The notes beneath the pieces are model-generated. The model had not been told where the DNA came from. It did not search any database and worked only from the letters and a program-made list of their open reading frames with translations. 64,000 nt of DNA, from positions 620,001 through 684,000 of the forward strand of contig NZ_JAKGAM010000001.1 in the NCBI RefSeq assembly GCF_023061285.1, written 5' to 3'. A program made the position numbers and the translations under genes. This document shows positions 51,538 through 59,932 of this stretch, piece after piece (position 1 is the stretch's first letter; each line of letters starts with the position of its first letter). The DNA comes from Chromohalobacter nigrandesensis (GTDB lineage Bacteria; Pseudomonadota; Gammaproteobacteria; Pseudomonadales; Halomonadaceae).

Positions 51538-54225
51538 ATGAGCAAAAGGAGGCCCAGCGTGAATCCATCGCTGCGCCAGGACATTCTTGCGCGCTTGCAG
51601 CGCGACTATCAGGCCGAGGAACGGGGCGAGTACCTACAGAAGGTGCAATGCCCCGAGTGCGGCAAGCGTGAGGCGTTCATCAACGCCGAGTCGCCGTGGA
51701 TGCTCAAGTGTGGGCGGGAGAACAACTGCGGGGCACAGCTTCACGTCAAGGCGCTGTTCCCGGAGCTATTCGAAAGCTGGACCGAGCGTTACGACGTCCC
51801 CGAGCAACGTGCCGAGAGTGCCACGCCAGTGGCCGATGGCTACCTGCGCGATGGGCGGGGTTTCGAGCTCGAGCGCATTCAGGGCTGGTACACCCAGGAG
51901 AGCTACTGGAAGCCGGGCATCGGCGGTACCGCGACGGTGCGCTTCGTCCTACCCGGCGGCGCTTACTGGGAACGTCTGCTCGATAAGCCCGAGCGTTTCG
52001 GCAAGCAGAAGGCCAACTTCGTCGGCAAGTACAAGGGCGAGTGGTGGCAGCCCCCGGTATTGACCGAAGCCGACATGGTCGAAGCCGGCGAGGTGTGGAT
52101 CGTCGAGGGCATCTTCGACGCCATCGCGCATTACCACCACGGCAAGGCCGCAGCGGCGGCGATGAGCTGCGGCAATTATCCCGATACCGCGCTAGCGCGA
52201 CTGGCCGATGCCGCGCATGCGGCCGGCACCGCGCGCCCGACGCTGGTGTGGGCGCTGGACAGCAACCGCGCCGGCCAGAACGCCACGCTCAAGCACGTCA
52301 AACGCGCACGGGCCGCAGGCTGGGATTGCCGTGCCGCGCAGATCCCCGGCGGTGGCCAGTACGACTGGAACGACGCTCACCAACGTGGCGAGCTGACCGA
52401 CGAACACTACGCCACTTATCGGCACCACGGCGCCCTGCTACTCGCCCCGTCGGCCATGGCCAAGGCGTTGATTCTCTACAAGCGTAGCGAGCGCCGCGAG
52501 TGCTGGTTCGAGTACAAGCGCCAGATCTGGTGGTGGAAGCTCGACGTCGACGCCTTCGATCGCGCGCTTCGCGCCGAGGGCGAAGACGGGGCCGATCAGC
52601 AAAGTCTCGACCCAGCGATTCGCGATGCTGCCCTGGAACAAGCCGGCAGTGTGAAGCGCATCTGCACCTGTTTTCCCACGGCACTCTACTACCAGGCCAA
52701 CGCCGTCACCGACGAAAGCTGGTACTACTACCGCGTCGAATTTCCCGATGGCCGGGCCCCGGTGAAGAACACCTTCAGCGGTGGCCAACTGGCCAGCGCC
52801 AGCGAGTACAAGAAACGCCTGCTCGGCGTGGCGCCGGGCGCGGTATGGACCGGGACCAGCCAGCAGCTCGACACCCTGCTCCAGGACCAGATCGGCAACA
52901 TCAAGACGGTCGAGACGATCGACTACATCGGCTACAGCAAGGAACACGGGGCCTATGTATTCGGCGATCTGGCCGTGGCCGGCGGCAAGGTGGTGCCGAT
53001 CAACAGTGAGGATTACTTCGAGCTGGGCCCGCGCAAGCACCTCAAGACCTTGAGCCAGTCGGTGACCTTGCATCTCAACCCTGAGCGCGACGACTACCAG
53101 ACCGGCTGGACGCACCAGCTATTGGGTGCCTTCGGCGCCAAGGGTGTGGTGGCCACCGCCTATTGGCTGGGCAGCCTGCTCGCCGAGCAGATCCGCGCCG
53201 CCCAGGGGAGCTTCCCGTTTTTGGAGATCGTCGGCGAGGCCGGCGCAGGCAAGTCCACGCTGATCGAGTTCCTGTGGAAGCTGGTCGGCCGGCGCGATTA
53301 CGAGGGCTTCGACCCATCCAAGGCGACCATGCCGGCGCGCTCGCGCAACTTCGCCCAGGTCGCCAACTTGCCGGTGGTACTGATCGAGTCGGACCGTGAG
53401 CAGGAAGGCGGCGTCAAGCAGAAGCAGTTCGACTGGGACGAACTCAAAACCGCCTTCAACGGCCGTTCGATCCGTGCACGCGGCGTGAAAAGCAGCGGCA
53501 ACGAAACCTACGAGCCGCCCTTTCGCGGCAGCATCGTCATCAGCCAGAACGCCCCGGTGCAGGCCGGTGAAGCCATCCAGACCCGCATCTGCCATCTGCA
53601 TTTCACCCGCGAAGGCCAAACCTCTCAGACCAAGGAACTCGCCGAGGCCTTGGAGAAAACCGAGCTCGAGCACGTTAGCCAGTTCGCCCTGGACGTGGCC
53701 AAGCGCGAAAGCGCCCTGCTCGAGCTGATCAACGCTCGCTCGCGCGAGTATGGCAACCGCCTAACCGACGACCCCGATATCAAGGTGCTGCGCATCGCCA
53801 AATGCCACGGCCAACTCATGGCCCTGGTGGACTGCCTCGGCCCCGAGGGCTTGGGCCTGTTCGACGCACAGACCATCGACATGGCCGCCGGCCATATTTG
53901 GCAGATGGCCCGCGAACGCCAGCAAGCCATCAACGCCGATCACCCGCTTGTCGCCGAATTCTGGGAAGCCGTCGAGTACCTGGAGGGCCTTTCCGAAGAG
54001 CCGGTGCTCAACCACTACGGCAAGAACACCGACCTCATCGCCATCAATCTCAAGGACTTCGAGCGCCGCTGCGCTGACTTCAAGTTGCGGCTCCCCGAAG
54101 TGCGCGAACTCAAGCGCTATTTGAAATCCAGCAAGAGCCGGAAGTTCGTCGACGCCAACCGCACCGTGCGCAGCCAGATCCGCATGGGCAACACCAGCGT
54201 CAAGTGCTGGGTGTTTCAGGGCTGA
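51538..54225 (+). CDS. Phage replicative primase-helicase
   Basis: This 895-residue protein's N-terminal zinc finger (QCPECGKREAFI, LKCGRENNCGAQ) belongs to a primase. A Toprim-like domain follows (EVWIVEGIFDAIAHYH, LVWALDSNRAGQNATLKHVK). The C-terminal half is a AAA/SF3-type helicase with Walker A GEAGAGKSTLIEF (about residue 565) and the acidic VVLIESDRE. It should open and prime the phage DNA in theta replication. No gpA-type rolling-circle nickase, which drives P2 replication, is present anywhere in the prophage. Confidence 0.9.
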   Translation: MSKRRPSVNPSLRQDILARLQRDYQAEERGEYLQKVQCPECGKREAFINAESPWMLKCGRENNCGAQLHVKALFPELFESWTERYDVPEQRAESATPVADGYLRDGRGFELERIQGWYTQESYWKPGIGGTATVRFVLPGGAYWERLLDKPERFGKQKANFVGKYKGEWWQPPVLTEADMVEAGEVWIVEGIFDAIAHYHHGKAAAAAMSCGNYPDTALARLADAAHAAGTARPTLVWALDSNRAGQNATLKHVKRARAAGWDCRAAQIPGGGQYDWNDAHQRGELTDEHYATYRHHGALLLAPSAMAKALILYKRSERRECWFEYKRQIWWWKLDVDAFDRALRAEGEDGADQQSLDPAIRDAALEQAGSVKRICTCFPTALYYQANAVTDESWYYYRVEFPDGRAPVKNTFSGGQLASASEYKKRLLGVAPGAVWTGTSQQLDTLLQDQIGNIKTVETIDYIGYSKEHGAYVFGDLAVAGGKVVPINSEDYFELGPRKHLKTLSQSVTLHLNPERDDYQTGWTHQLLGAFGAKGVVATAYWLGSLLAEQIRAAQGSFPFLEIVGEAGAGKSTLIEFLWKLVGRRDYEGFDPSKATMPARSRNFAQVANLPVVLIESDREQEGGVKQKQFDWDELKTAFNGRSIRARGVKSSGNETYEPPFRGSIVISQNAPVQAGEAIQTRICHLHFTREGQTSQTKELAEALEKTELEHVSQFALDVAKRESALLELINARSREYGNRLTDDPDIKVLRIAKCHGQLMALVDCLGPEGLGLFDAQTIDMAAGHIWQMARERQQAINADHPLVAEFWEAVEYLEGLSEEPVLNHYGKNTDLIAINLKDFERRCADFKLRLPEVRELKRYLKSSKSRKFVDANRTVRSQIRMGNTSVKCWVFQG

Positions 54226-54255
54226 ACGCCAACCGTGAGGAAAGAGGAGATCGTC

Positions 54256-54585
54256 ATGCAGCAACGCACCTACACCCTCGACCAAGCAGCGGCGCTGCTC
54301 AACCTGGGCCGCAACACGCTGGCCCGCCGCCTGCGCGGCGCTGGCGTTCTCGGAACGGACAACCTGCCCGCCGGCGCGTACCGAGGCCGCGCCACCCTGG
54401 TGACCGTGGCCACCGGTACTTACTGGCACCCCATCTGCGGCTGGACGCACTACGGCCGCACCGAATTCACCGATGCCGGGCTCGATCACATCGCCGACCG
54501 GCTGGGCATCGAAATCGACCACCTGCCCGCGCACCACACGTACCGGGCAGCACCGCAACCCCAGCACGCAAGGAGCACCACATGA
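54256..54585 (+). CDS. KilAC-like / antirepressor-type DNA-binding protein
   Basis: This 109-residue protein, after GAGGAG, has a helix-turn-helix YTLDQAAALLNLGRNTLARR and a wing-like C-terminal WTHYGRTEFTDAGLDHIADR. Both fit the C-terminal domain of phage antirepressors (KilAC/Ant family) without the usual N-terminal domain. It could modulate the switch or replication initiation. It overlaps the next gene by 4 bp. Confidence 0.68.
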   Translation: MQQRTYTLDQAAALLNLGRNTLARRLRGAGVLGTDNLPAGAYRGRATLVTVATGTYWHPICGWTHYGRTEFTDAGLDHIADRLGIEIDHLPAHHTYRAAPQPQHARSTT

Positions 54586-54920
54586 CCATCAAGAATCAAG
54601 CCGTTTTCGACGCACTGCGCGTTGCCGCCACTGACGCGGCGACGATCGACTTCACCCGTCACCTACTCGATCAGAAGATCCAGCAAGCGGAAGTGGCGAA
54701 AGGCCACGCCCTGGAAGTCATCGAACGCGAGCTGTGCGAGGACGATATTGCCGAACTGGTCGACGCAGGCGCCATCGAGTACGGCGACACTCGCCTGACC
54801 CTGAAATACCTCAACGATGGCCTTGCCTTGTTTATCGACGTTCAGCCCCCGACCGGAATGAATCTTTTGAACCTGAAGCCGGTTAAGGACAACGACCAGG
54901 AGGACCACGCCCATGGCTGA
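54582..54920 (+). CDS. Early protein of unknown function
   Basis: This 112-residue soluble protein starts MTIKNQAVFDALRVAATDAA. A helical N-terminal half (HLLDQKIQQAEVAKGHALEV) is followed by an acidic, beta-containing C-terminal half (DTRLTLKYLNDGLALFIDVQ). It overlaps both neighbours and no family is recognised. Confidence 0.68.
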   Translation: MTIKNQAVFDALRVAATDAATIDFTRHLLDQKIQQAEVAKGHALEVIERELCEDDIAELVDAGAIEYGDTRLTLKYLNDGLALFIDVQPPTGMNLLNLKPVKDNDQEDHAHG

Positions 54921-55128
54921 TAACGCCGACCGCGCCACGGACCTGGCGCAACAACACGTTGATACCTCACTCGCCAGCCGGACATGGATCGGCGTCGACT
55001 GGGCCCGCGCCGAGTGTGAGGAATGCGGCGACGAGATCCCCGCAGCACGTCGCGAGGCTGCGCCCTGGGCGCGGACCTGCATCGAGTGCCAAAGCATTCG
55101 TGAACAACGAGGGCGGCATGTGCGCTGA
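54913..55128 (+). CDS. TraR/DksA-type zinc-finger protein
   Basis: This 71-residue protein has a C4-type finger in CEECGDEIPAARREAAPWAR and TCIECQ, and a short acidic helix before it (MADNADRATDLAQQHVD). TraR-like proteins bind the secondary channel of RNA polymerase and mimic DksA with ppGpp; phages often carry one. It is translationally coupled to the preceding gene (8-bp overlap). Confidence 0.88.
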   Translation: MADNADRATDLAQQHVDTSLASRTWIGVDWARAECEECGDEIPAARREAAPWARTCIECQSIREQRGRHVR

Positions 55129-55411
55129 ACAAACCAAAGGCGGGAAGATGGCTAGGCAAGCCGCCATGCTCTGCCAGGACGCAGTGTTTCGCCTCTACCT
55201 GGATCACCGCCGGCGTCACAAATTCAACATGACGGAACACGATCTACCCGATGGCACGCATGACGAGCAGGACGCGCGAGACTGGCTGTGCCAAGCCTGT
55301 GGTATCGAGAGCCGCGCCGAGCTGAATCATAACCAACGCGCCACCGCCACATTTCTAAGTATCCGGCAGCGTTTCAATCGCTGGAAAACCCAACAAGGAG
55401 GCCGCCCATGA
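55118..55411 (+). CDS. Early protein of unknown function
   Basis: This 97-residue protein is read from ATG 55118 inside the end of the TraR-like gene; an ATG at codon 11 (MARQAAMLCQDAVF) is an alternative. It is helical, with DARDWLCQACGIESRAELNH and TATFLSIRQRFNRWK; single CxxC only. No family is recognised. It overlaps the PrtN-like gene by 4 bp. Confidence 0.65.
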   Translation: MCAEQTKGGKMARQAAMLCQDAVFRLYLDHRRRHKFNMTEHDLPDGTHDEQDARDWLCQACGIESRAELNHNQRATATFLSIRQRFNRWKTQQGGRP

Positions 55412-55665
55412 ACACCTATTTTGGCTTGCTCGCCGAATTCAACGGCCGCGCGGAACTGCCCCTGGAAGAGGTCGCCCCGCGTTACTTCGGTATCAGCGCC
55501 CGTACCGCCGGCATGCGAGCCGGTGCCCAGGCCCTGCCGGTGCCCGCCTACCGCGCCGGCGACTCACAAAAGGCACCTTGGCTGGTCAGTGCCGTGGATC
55601 TCGCCAGGTACTTAGATAAGCGGCGGACAGAAGCGCATGACATGTGGCGCAAGGTCAACAATTGA
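55408..55665 (+). CDS. PrtN-like (pyocin activator family) regulator
   Basis: This 85-residue protein resembles PrtN: MNTYFGLLAEFNGRAELPLE, RYFGISARTAGMRAGAQALP and a C-terminal DLARYLDKRRTEAHD. In Pseudomonas PrtN activates pyocin genes after DNA damage. In temperate phages such small proteins lie at the end of early operons and often next to int, where an excisionase or regulator role is plausible. A terminator follows. Confidence 0.8.
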   Translation: MNTYFGLLAEFNGRAELPLEEVAPRYFGISARTAGMRAGAQALPVPAYRAGDSQKAPWLVSAVDLARYLDKRRTEAHDMWRKVNN

Positions 55666-55687
55666 CTTATTGAGTAAAAAAGAATAA

Positions 55688-55711
55688 AAAGCCACCTTAA
55701 ACGGTGGCTTT
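55688..55711 (+). terminator. Terminator of the early operon
   Basis: AAAGCCACC-TTAAAC-GGTGGCTTT (9-bp stem) lies 22 bp after the PrtN-like gene, with A/T-rich flanks on both sides. Confidence 0.82.
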
Positions 55712-55725
55712 AACCTGAGAGCAGC

Positions 55726-56403
55726 ATGATTAAAAACTGGTTTTATGAACTATTTCGTCCCATCGAAGAAGAAGGTCCACGGGCTTTTTTCCCTAACAGC
55801 AACTTCAAAGAAACCGTAAAAGAAATCATCAAACTATATGTACTTCCTTGGGCAACCGCAGGCGCCATCATGTACATATTTGGATTTTTGCTTTCCCTCA
55901 TAACTTCTAACGATTATTTTTGCCTTGCTGCAATCGAAATTTTATCTTTAAAGCTGTGGAATACAACAAGTTCACTAGGGATAGTAATAATAACCGCCTC
56001 AGGACTTCTCTTTCATATTTACAAACAGGTAAGCGACAGGCTATTCCGCCTTGGCTGCAGGCTGCTTCGTTTCTGCTCAGAGCTAGGCGCCATGGCCTTT
56101 GGAACATTTACTGCAATGTTCTTAATTGCGTTGTTTTACACTGATTTCGTAGCACTAAAATCTTACCTAGCGACCTTTATCTCTTTATTACTTATCATTA
56201 CATTGTTTATTATCAACATGATAGTATGGTGGGCGAGATACTGCACCGAAGAGAACGTATCAAAACCAACTTTCCTTCTGCATATTCGTGACAACAGATC
56301 TTACATGGCTTTATTTGGGAGCATCGTGATAACTATTTTCATCATCGCATTACTTTTTAGCGAGTCATCTACCACGTCTAACACAATGTGCGTATTCACT
56401 TGA
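55726..56403 (+). CDS. Multi-TM membrane protein next to int (cargo)
   Basis: This 225-residue protein has four to five membrane segments: YVLPWATAGAIMYIFGFLLS, SLGIVIITASGLLFHIY, ELGAMAFGTFTAMFLIALF, FISLLLIITLFIINMIVWW and FGSIVITIFIIALLFS. It is strikingly AT-rich against the early operon, so probably a later acquisition. It lies just after the early terminator and its 3' end overlaps the end of int by 8 bp. No family is recognised; superinfection exclusion is one possibility. Confidence 0.75.
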   Translation: MIKNWFYELFRPIEEEGPRAFFPNSNFKETVKEIIKLYVLPWATAGAIMYIFGFLLSLITSNDYFCLAAIEILSLKLWNTTSSLGIVIITASGLLFHIYKQVSDRLFRLGCRLLRFCSELGAMAFGTFTAMFLIALFYTDFVALKSYLATFISLLLIITLFIINMIVWWARYCTEENVSKPTFLLHIRDNRSYMALFGSIVITIFIIALLFSESSTTSNTMCVFT

Positions 56404-57451
56404 GAACTAAGTTTTCCGGCCGCAAATGAGTGTAGCGCTTCAGCACATCCCAGCTTTCATGTAACGTGAACTGCTGCACCTCTACGATCTCGTACCCAGC
56501 CTCGAACAACCGCGAGGTCGCTTCATGGCGCAAGTCATGAAAGCGAAGATCCTCGATGCCGCAGGCTGCGGTCGCTGCACGCCAGCGCGTGCCGATCGAC
56601 TTGCCACTGTAGGGAAAGATCCGACTTTCCTTATGAGCTTTGGGCTGACGTTGAATGATGGCCATCGCTTCGTGAGTCAGCTTGAAGCGCTTGTGATTGC
56701 CCCACTTTTCGCGCGGATGTTTCGCGTCCCGCACCCAGCAAGTCATCGCCTGCGTGTCGAGATCGTCCCAAGTAAGGCGGGTGATCTCTTCCTGGCGCCT
56801 CGAGGAGGCGATGGCGAAGTCCATGATGTCTTCCATCGGGATAATCGCGCTCGGCCGGATCTTCTGCGAGCGTTGGAAGTAGGCGCGCAGCTTCTCAATC
56901 TCCTCCGACTCCGGCCGCCGGTCTCGCGACTTGGATTTCCCGATTAGCCCCTTCGAACGCAGCAGCAGCTTGGCCGCTTCGAACTCGTTGAGATTGACCG
57001 GCATTTTCCAAGCGGCGACGGCCGTCTTCAGAATGATGCCCAGCCACACGACATCCTGGTTGATGGTGGCTGGCTTGATCCCGCTATTACGACGCATCAC
57101 GCCATGCTCGATGATCTGCTCGCTGGTCAGGTCAGCGATCTGCACCCGTGCGACCGGGAAGCGTTGCAGCTGTTCGATAGTGGCACGCTTCGACCGGCCC
57201 GCGTCCTGGGCAAACTCATGAAGATACCGCTCCATGGCATCGTGCAGGGTTACCCCCTTCCACTTCGCGGACAAGACACCGCCGGGGCTACTAAGCTCCA
57301 GCTCCCGACGCTTGGCCCACTCCTCTGCCATCGCTTTCTTGGGGAATGTCCTTGACTCGGAGTGATCTGGTTGCCCACGCCGGGCGATGCGAACCTGAGC
57401 AAGATATGAGAAACTGCCGTCCTTTCGTCGGCGCTTCCTGATCGTCGCCAC
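56396..57451 (-). CDS. int: Tyrosine integrase of the DusA-targeting type
   Basis: This 351-residue protein uses a GTG start at 57451 with AGGGAGG upstream, giving VATIRKRRRKDGSFSYLAQV; the open frame beyond (to 57535) lacks homology and covers promoter symmetry. The arm/core N-terminal domain (about 1-170) precedes the catalytic domain with Arg in ASSRRQEEITRL, HDLRHEATSRLFEAG and the nucleophile Tyr in RYTHLRPENL. It lies ~100 bp from the att core in dusA, the standard layout for DusA-type integrases. Confidence 0.95.
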   Translation of the reverse strand: MATIRKRRRKDGSFSYLAQVRIARRGQPDHSESRTFPKKAMAEEWAKRRELELSSPGGVLSAKWKGVTLHDAMERYLHEFAQDAGRSKRATIEQLQRFPVARVQIADLTSEQIIEHGVMRRNSGIKPATINQDVVWLGIILKTAVAAWKMPVNLNEFEAAKLLLRSKGLIGKSKSRDRRPESEEIEKLRAYFQRSQKIRPSAIIPMEDIMDFAIASSRRQEEITRLTWDDLDTQAMTCWVRDAKHPREKWGNHKRFKLTHEAMAIIQRQPKAHKESRIFPYSGKSIGTRWRAATAACGIEDLRFHDLRHEATSRLFEAGYEIVEVQQFTLHESWDVLKRYTHLRPENLVLK

Positions 57452-57483
57452 GCAAACCTCCCTGATGTACCAAATTGCCGACG

Positions 57484-57516
57484 CACCATGTGCCAAATTT
57501 GTACCAACACATGGTG
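57484..57516. promoter_or_regulatory. Perfect 9-bp inverted repeat before int
   Basis: CACCATGTG (57484-57492) and CACATGGTG (57508-57516) are separated by 15 bp that contain a second, smaller AAATTT dyad. It lies between the int start and the att core. It is a candidate operator for int or an integrase/excisionase binding site. The motif GTACCAAAT at 57467-57475 is shared with the left end (19257-19265). Confidence 0.6.
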
Positions 57517-57552
57517 AAAAACATGGCATAAACACTGTAAATATGAACAGTT

Positions 57553-58599
57553 ATGAGTGATAACGCAACTGCTACAACCGGCATGGATACTGGCACCAAG
57601 CGCCGTAAGCTGGATAGAACTTTCTCCATCGCCCCGATGATGGATTGGACGACTCGCGACTACCGTGCGTTCGCCCGTACGCTGACGCGTGAAGCGCTGC
57701 TGTATACCGAAATGGTCACCACCGGGGCGATTCTGCATGGCTCGCCGCGCGAGCGCTTTCTCGGGTATAGCGACGTGGAGCATCCGGTGGCGCTACAGCT
57801 TGGCGGTAGCGATCCTGCTGCGCTGGCGGAATGCGCCGCTATCGCCGAGGCCTGGGGCTACGATGAAGTCAATCTGAATGTGGGATGCCCCAGCGATCGG
57901 GTACAGAACAACCTGATCGGCGCCTGCCTCATGGAGCATCCGGACAAGGTGGCGGCGGCGGTCCGCGCCATGCAAGCGGCGACCTCGATTCCGGTCACGG
58001 TCAAGTGCCGTATCGGCATCGACGAGCAAGACGAGGACGCCGACCTGGCGCGCTTCATCGAACGCGTCGCCGATGCCGGCTGCGGTGTCTTCATCGTGCA
58101 TGCCCGCAAGGCCTGGCTCGAGGGGCTCTCGCCCAAGGAAAACCGCGACGTGCCGCCGCTCAATTATCCACGCGTGCATCGTCTCAAGGCGCAGCATCCC
58201 GAGCTGCATATTGGCATCAACGGCGGCATCAAGACGCTGGACGAGTGCCAGGCTCAGCTCGAGAAAGTGGATAGCGTGATGATCGGGCGTGAGGCGTACC
58301 AGAACCCTTGGCTACTGGCCGGGGTAGACGCCGCCCTCTACGGCGGCACCTCGCCCGTGAGTAGCCGCCATGCGGCCGCGCGCGCCTTTCGTCCCTATAT
58401 CGCCGAACGCCTGGCCGAGGGGGCGAAGCTTAATCACATCACCCGCCATCTGCTCGGCCTGTTTCAGGGCTGCCCGGGCGGGCGTCAGTTCCGTCGCCAC
58501 CTGTCGGAAAACGCCCACCGCGACGGCGCCGGGCTCGAGATCTTCGACGCAGCACTGGCCAAGGTGCGCGAACTCGACACTGCAAGTGCCGTTGCCTGA
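57553..58599 (+). CDS. dusA: tRNA-dihydrouridine(20/20a) synthase with a prophage-supplied 5' end
   Basis: This 348-residue FMN enzyme reduces U20/U20a of tRNA. Motifs are FSIAPMMDWTTRDYR (att core inside), the catalytic cysteine C112 in NLNVGCPSDRVQ, and VKCRIGIDEQDEDAD. The first ~26 codons (from MSDNATATTGMDTG) are phage DNA and replace the native start, now at 19149. No strong ribosome site is seen before ATG 57553; MDTGTKRRKL at 57583 is an alternative. Transcription must now come from prophage DNA. Confidence 0.94.
   Translation: MSDNATATTGMDTGTKRRKLDRTFSIAPMMDWTTRDYRAFARTLTREALLYTEMVTTGAILHGSPRERFLGYSDVEHPVALQLGGSDPAALAECAAIAEAWGYDEVNLNVGCPSDRVQNNLIGACLMEHPDKVAAAVRAMQAATSIPVTVKCRIGIDEQDEDADLARFIERVADAGCGVFIVHARKAWLEGLSPKENRDVPPLNYPRVHRLKAQHPELHIGINGGIKTLDECQAQLEKVDSVMIGREAYQNPWLLAGVDAALYGGTSPVSSRHAAARAFRPYIAERLAEGAKLNHITRHLLGLFQGCPGGRQFRRHLSENAHRDGAGLEIFDAALAKVRELDTASAVA
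57631..57645. mobile_element. Right attachment site (att core)
   Basis: GCCCCGATGATGGAT is identical to 19202-19216 and lies within the dusA codons for APMMD, 180 bp from the int start. Confidence 0.92.
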
Positions 58600-58618
58600 G
58601 CCGCAGCAACCATCCTGA

Positions 58619-59644
58619 CTACAGTTCCGGGCGCGTCTCGAAATCCGAGTGAAAGGTTTCGACGGCGTTCTCGGCCTCTTCGATTTCATCGAAGCGCGCC
58701 ACATGAAAGAGCGCCTCGCCTTCATTGGCGAGCGGCAGATTACTCATGCCGATGACGATGCCATCGGCGTTGGCGAGCACTTCCTGCTCGGCATTACCGA
58801 AGGGATCGGCAACGCGCCCCAGAACATCGCCCCGTGCAACGCGCGCGCCCAACCGCGCCCGTGGCCGCAGAATGCCATCGATCGGTGAGCGCGCCCAGCT
58901 CGACCCATTGGCCACCTCCGCCGAGGCGGTCGCATGCCGACGCCGGTCGGTGGGCAACATGCCCAGCAGACGCATCACGCGCTGCACGCCTCTGACCCCC
59001 GGGGCGATGGCCCACTCGTCGAAACGCAGCGCCTCGCCGGCTTCATAGGTCAGCACCGGCACGTCTCGCGACTGCGCATATTCCCGCAGACTCCCCTCGC
59101 GCAGCTCGGCATTGAGGATCACCGGCACTCCGAACGCCTCGGCCATGGCCTGTGTCGCGGGTCGGTCCTTCAACTGCGCCCGCACCTGTGGAAGATTGGT
59201 GCGATGAAGTGCCCCGGTATGCAAATCGACGATGTGTGTCGCCAAGTCGACGATCTGCTCGCGGAACAACGCCGCCACCCGCGAGCCAAGAGATCCGGTC
59301 TCACTGCCCGGAAAGCAGCGATTCAAGTCACGCCGATCAGGCAAGTAACGCGTCTGCTGCACGAAGCCGAAGACATTGACGATGGGCACCGCGATCAGTG
59401 TGCCCCGCAAGCGCGATAGCGACGCCAGGCGCAACATGCGACGCACGATCTCGACGCCATTGAGCTCGTCACCGTGAATCGCCCCGCACACCAACAGCAC
59501 CGGCCCTGGCTGACGGCCATGAACGACCTCGACGGGAATATGCAACGGTGCATGAGTGTAAAGCTTGGCCACCGGCACATCGATCTGTGCCCGGCTGCCG
59601 GGCGGAATACGCGTACCGGCGAGTTCGAAGGGAGCGCGAGCCAT
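58619..59644 (-). CDS. Succinylglutamate desuccinylase/aspartoacylase-family hydrolase
   Basis: This 341-residue zinc amidohydrolase has the AstE/ASPA signatures: zinc ligands in CGAIHGDELNGVEIV (H-x2-E) and THIVDLHTGALHR (second His), plus RRDLNRCFPG for substrate binding. The C-terminal ~110 residues form a biotinyl-lipoyl-like beta domain (SPIDGILRPRARLGARVARG). AGGAAC precedes ATG 59644. The substrate could be an N-acyl amino acid; position next to polyamine genes suggests, but does not prove, a link to polyamine or osmolyte breakdown. Confidence 0.88.
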   Translation of the reverse strand: MARAPFELAGTRIPPGSRAQIDVPVAKLYTHAPLHIPVEVVHGRQPGPVLLVCGAIHGDELNGVEIVRRMLRLASLSRLRGTLIAVPIVNVFGFVQQTRYLPDRRDLNRCFPGSETGSLGSRVAALFREQIVDLATHIVDLHTGALHRTNLPQVRAQLKDRPATQAMAEAFGVPVILNAELREGSLREYAQSRDVPVLTYEAGEALRFDEWAIAPGVRGVQRVMRLLGMLPTDRRRHATASAEVANGSSWARSPIDGILRPRARLGARVARGDVLGRVADPFGNAEQEVLANADGIVIGMSNLPLANEGEALFHVARFDEIEEAENAVETFHSDFETRPEL

Positions 59645-59809
59645 AAGTGTTCCTATACCCAAGGTGGCGGATTCTTTATACCCGCCATGGCGCCTCATGA
59701 TACCCAGTCATGCAAGCGATTCTTTGTTGAGTCATCGATTGAGGGGCCACGCATGGTAGCTTCTCTACTGAGAACCTCGCGTGACCTGCCTGGACGGCTT
59801 GCTCGTAAA

Positions 59810-59829
59810 ATATACCCAAGGGGGTATAT
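59810..59829. promoter_or_regulatory. Perfect 8-bp inverted repeat upstream of the PuuB-like gene
   Basis: ATATACCC-AAGG-GGGTATAT lies about 104 bp before the oxidoreductase start and is the clearest operator-like symmetry in the 288-bp divergent gap. A second, imperfect ACTGG/CCAGT hairpin with an inner CCTTTA/TAAAGG lies at ~59878-59904. The regulator is not known. Confidence 0.5.
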
Positions 59830-59932
59830 CACAGGGTTGCTCCCCCTTCGTAACGTTATCCCAACGCTAATGCTCAACTGGTCAGCCTTTAATAAAGGCC
59901 AGTAAGATACAACAACGTTTCGGGAGCAAACC

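Larger units (their letters stand above)
19202..57645. mobile_element. Complete P2-type prophage integrated in dusA
   Basis: The element is ~38.4 kb between 15-bp direct repeats, with the integrase gene next to the right end. It has every P2 virion gene in P2 order (portal, terminase, scaffold, capsid, head completion, lysis cassette, tail), a CI-type repressor, early and replication genes and an Ogr homologue. No virion gene is visibly broken; only accessory duplicates are. It probably can be induced. The early region is unlike P2: it has a primase-helicase and no gpA-type nickase. Confidence 0.95.

Noticed and set aside
51538-54225. Replication protein as a P4-type alpha protein
   Set aside because: The zinc-finger/Toprim/helicase order is similar in principle, but the element has a full set of virion genes and is not a satellite; a general primase-helicase call is safer.
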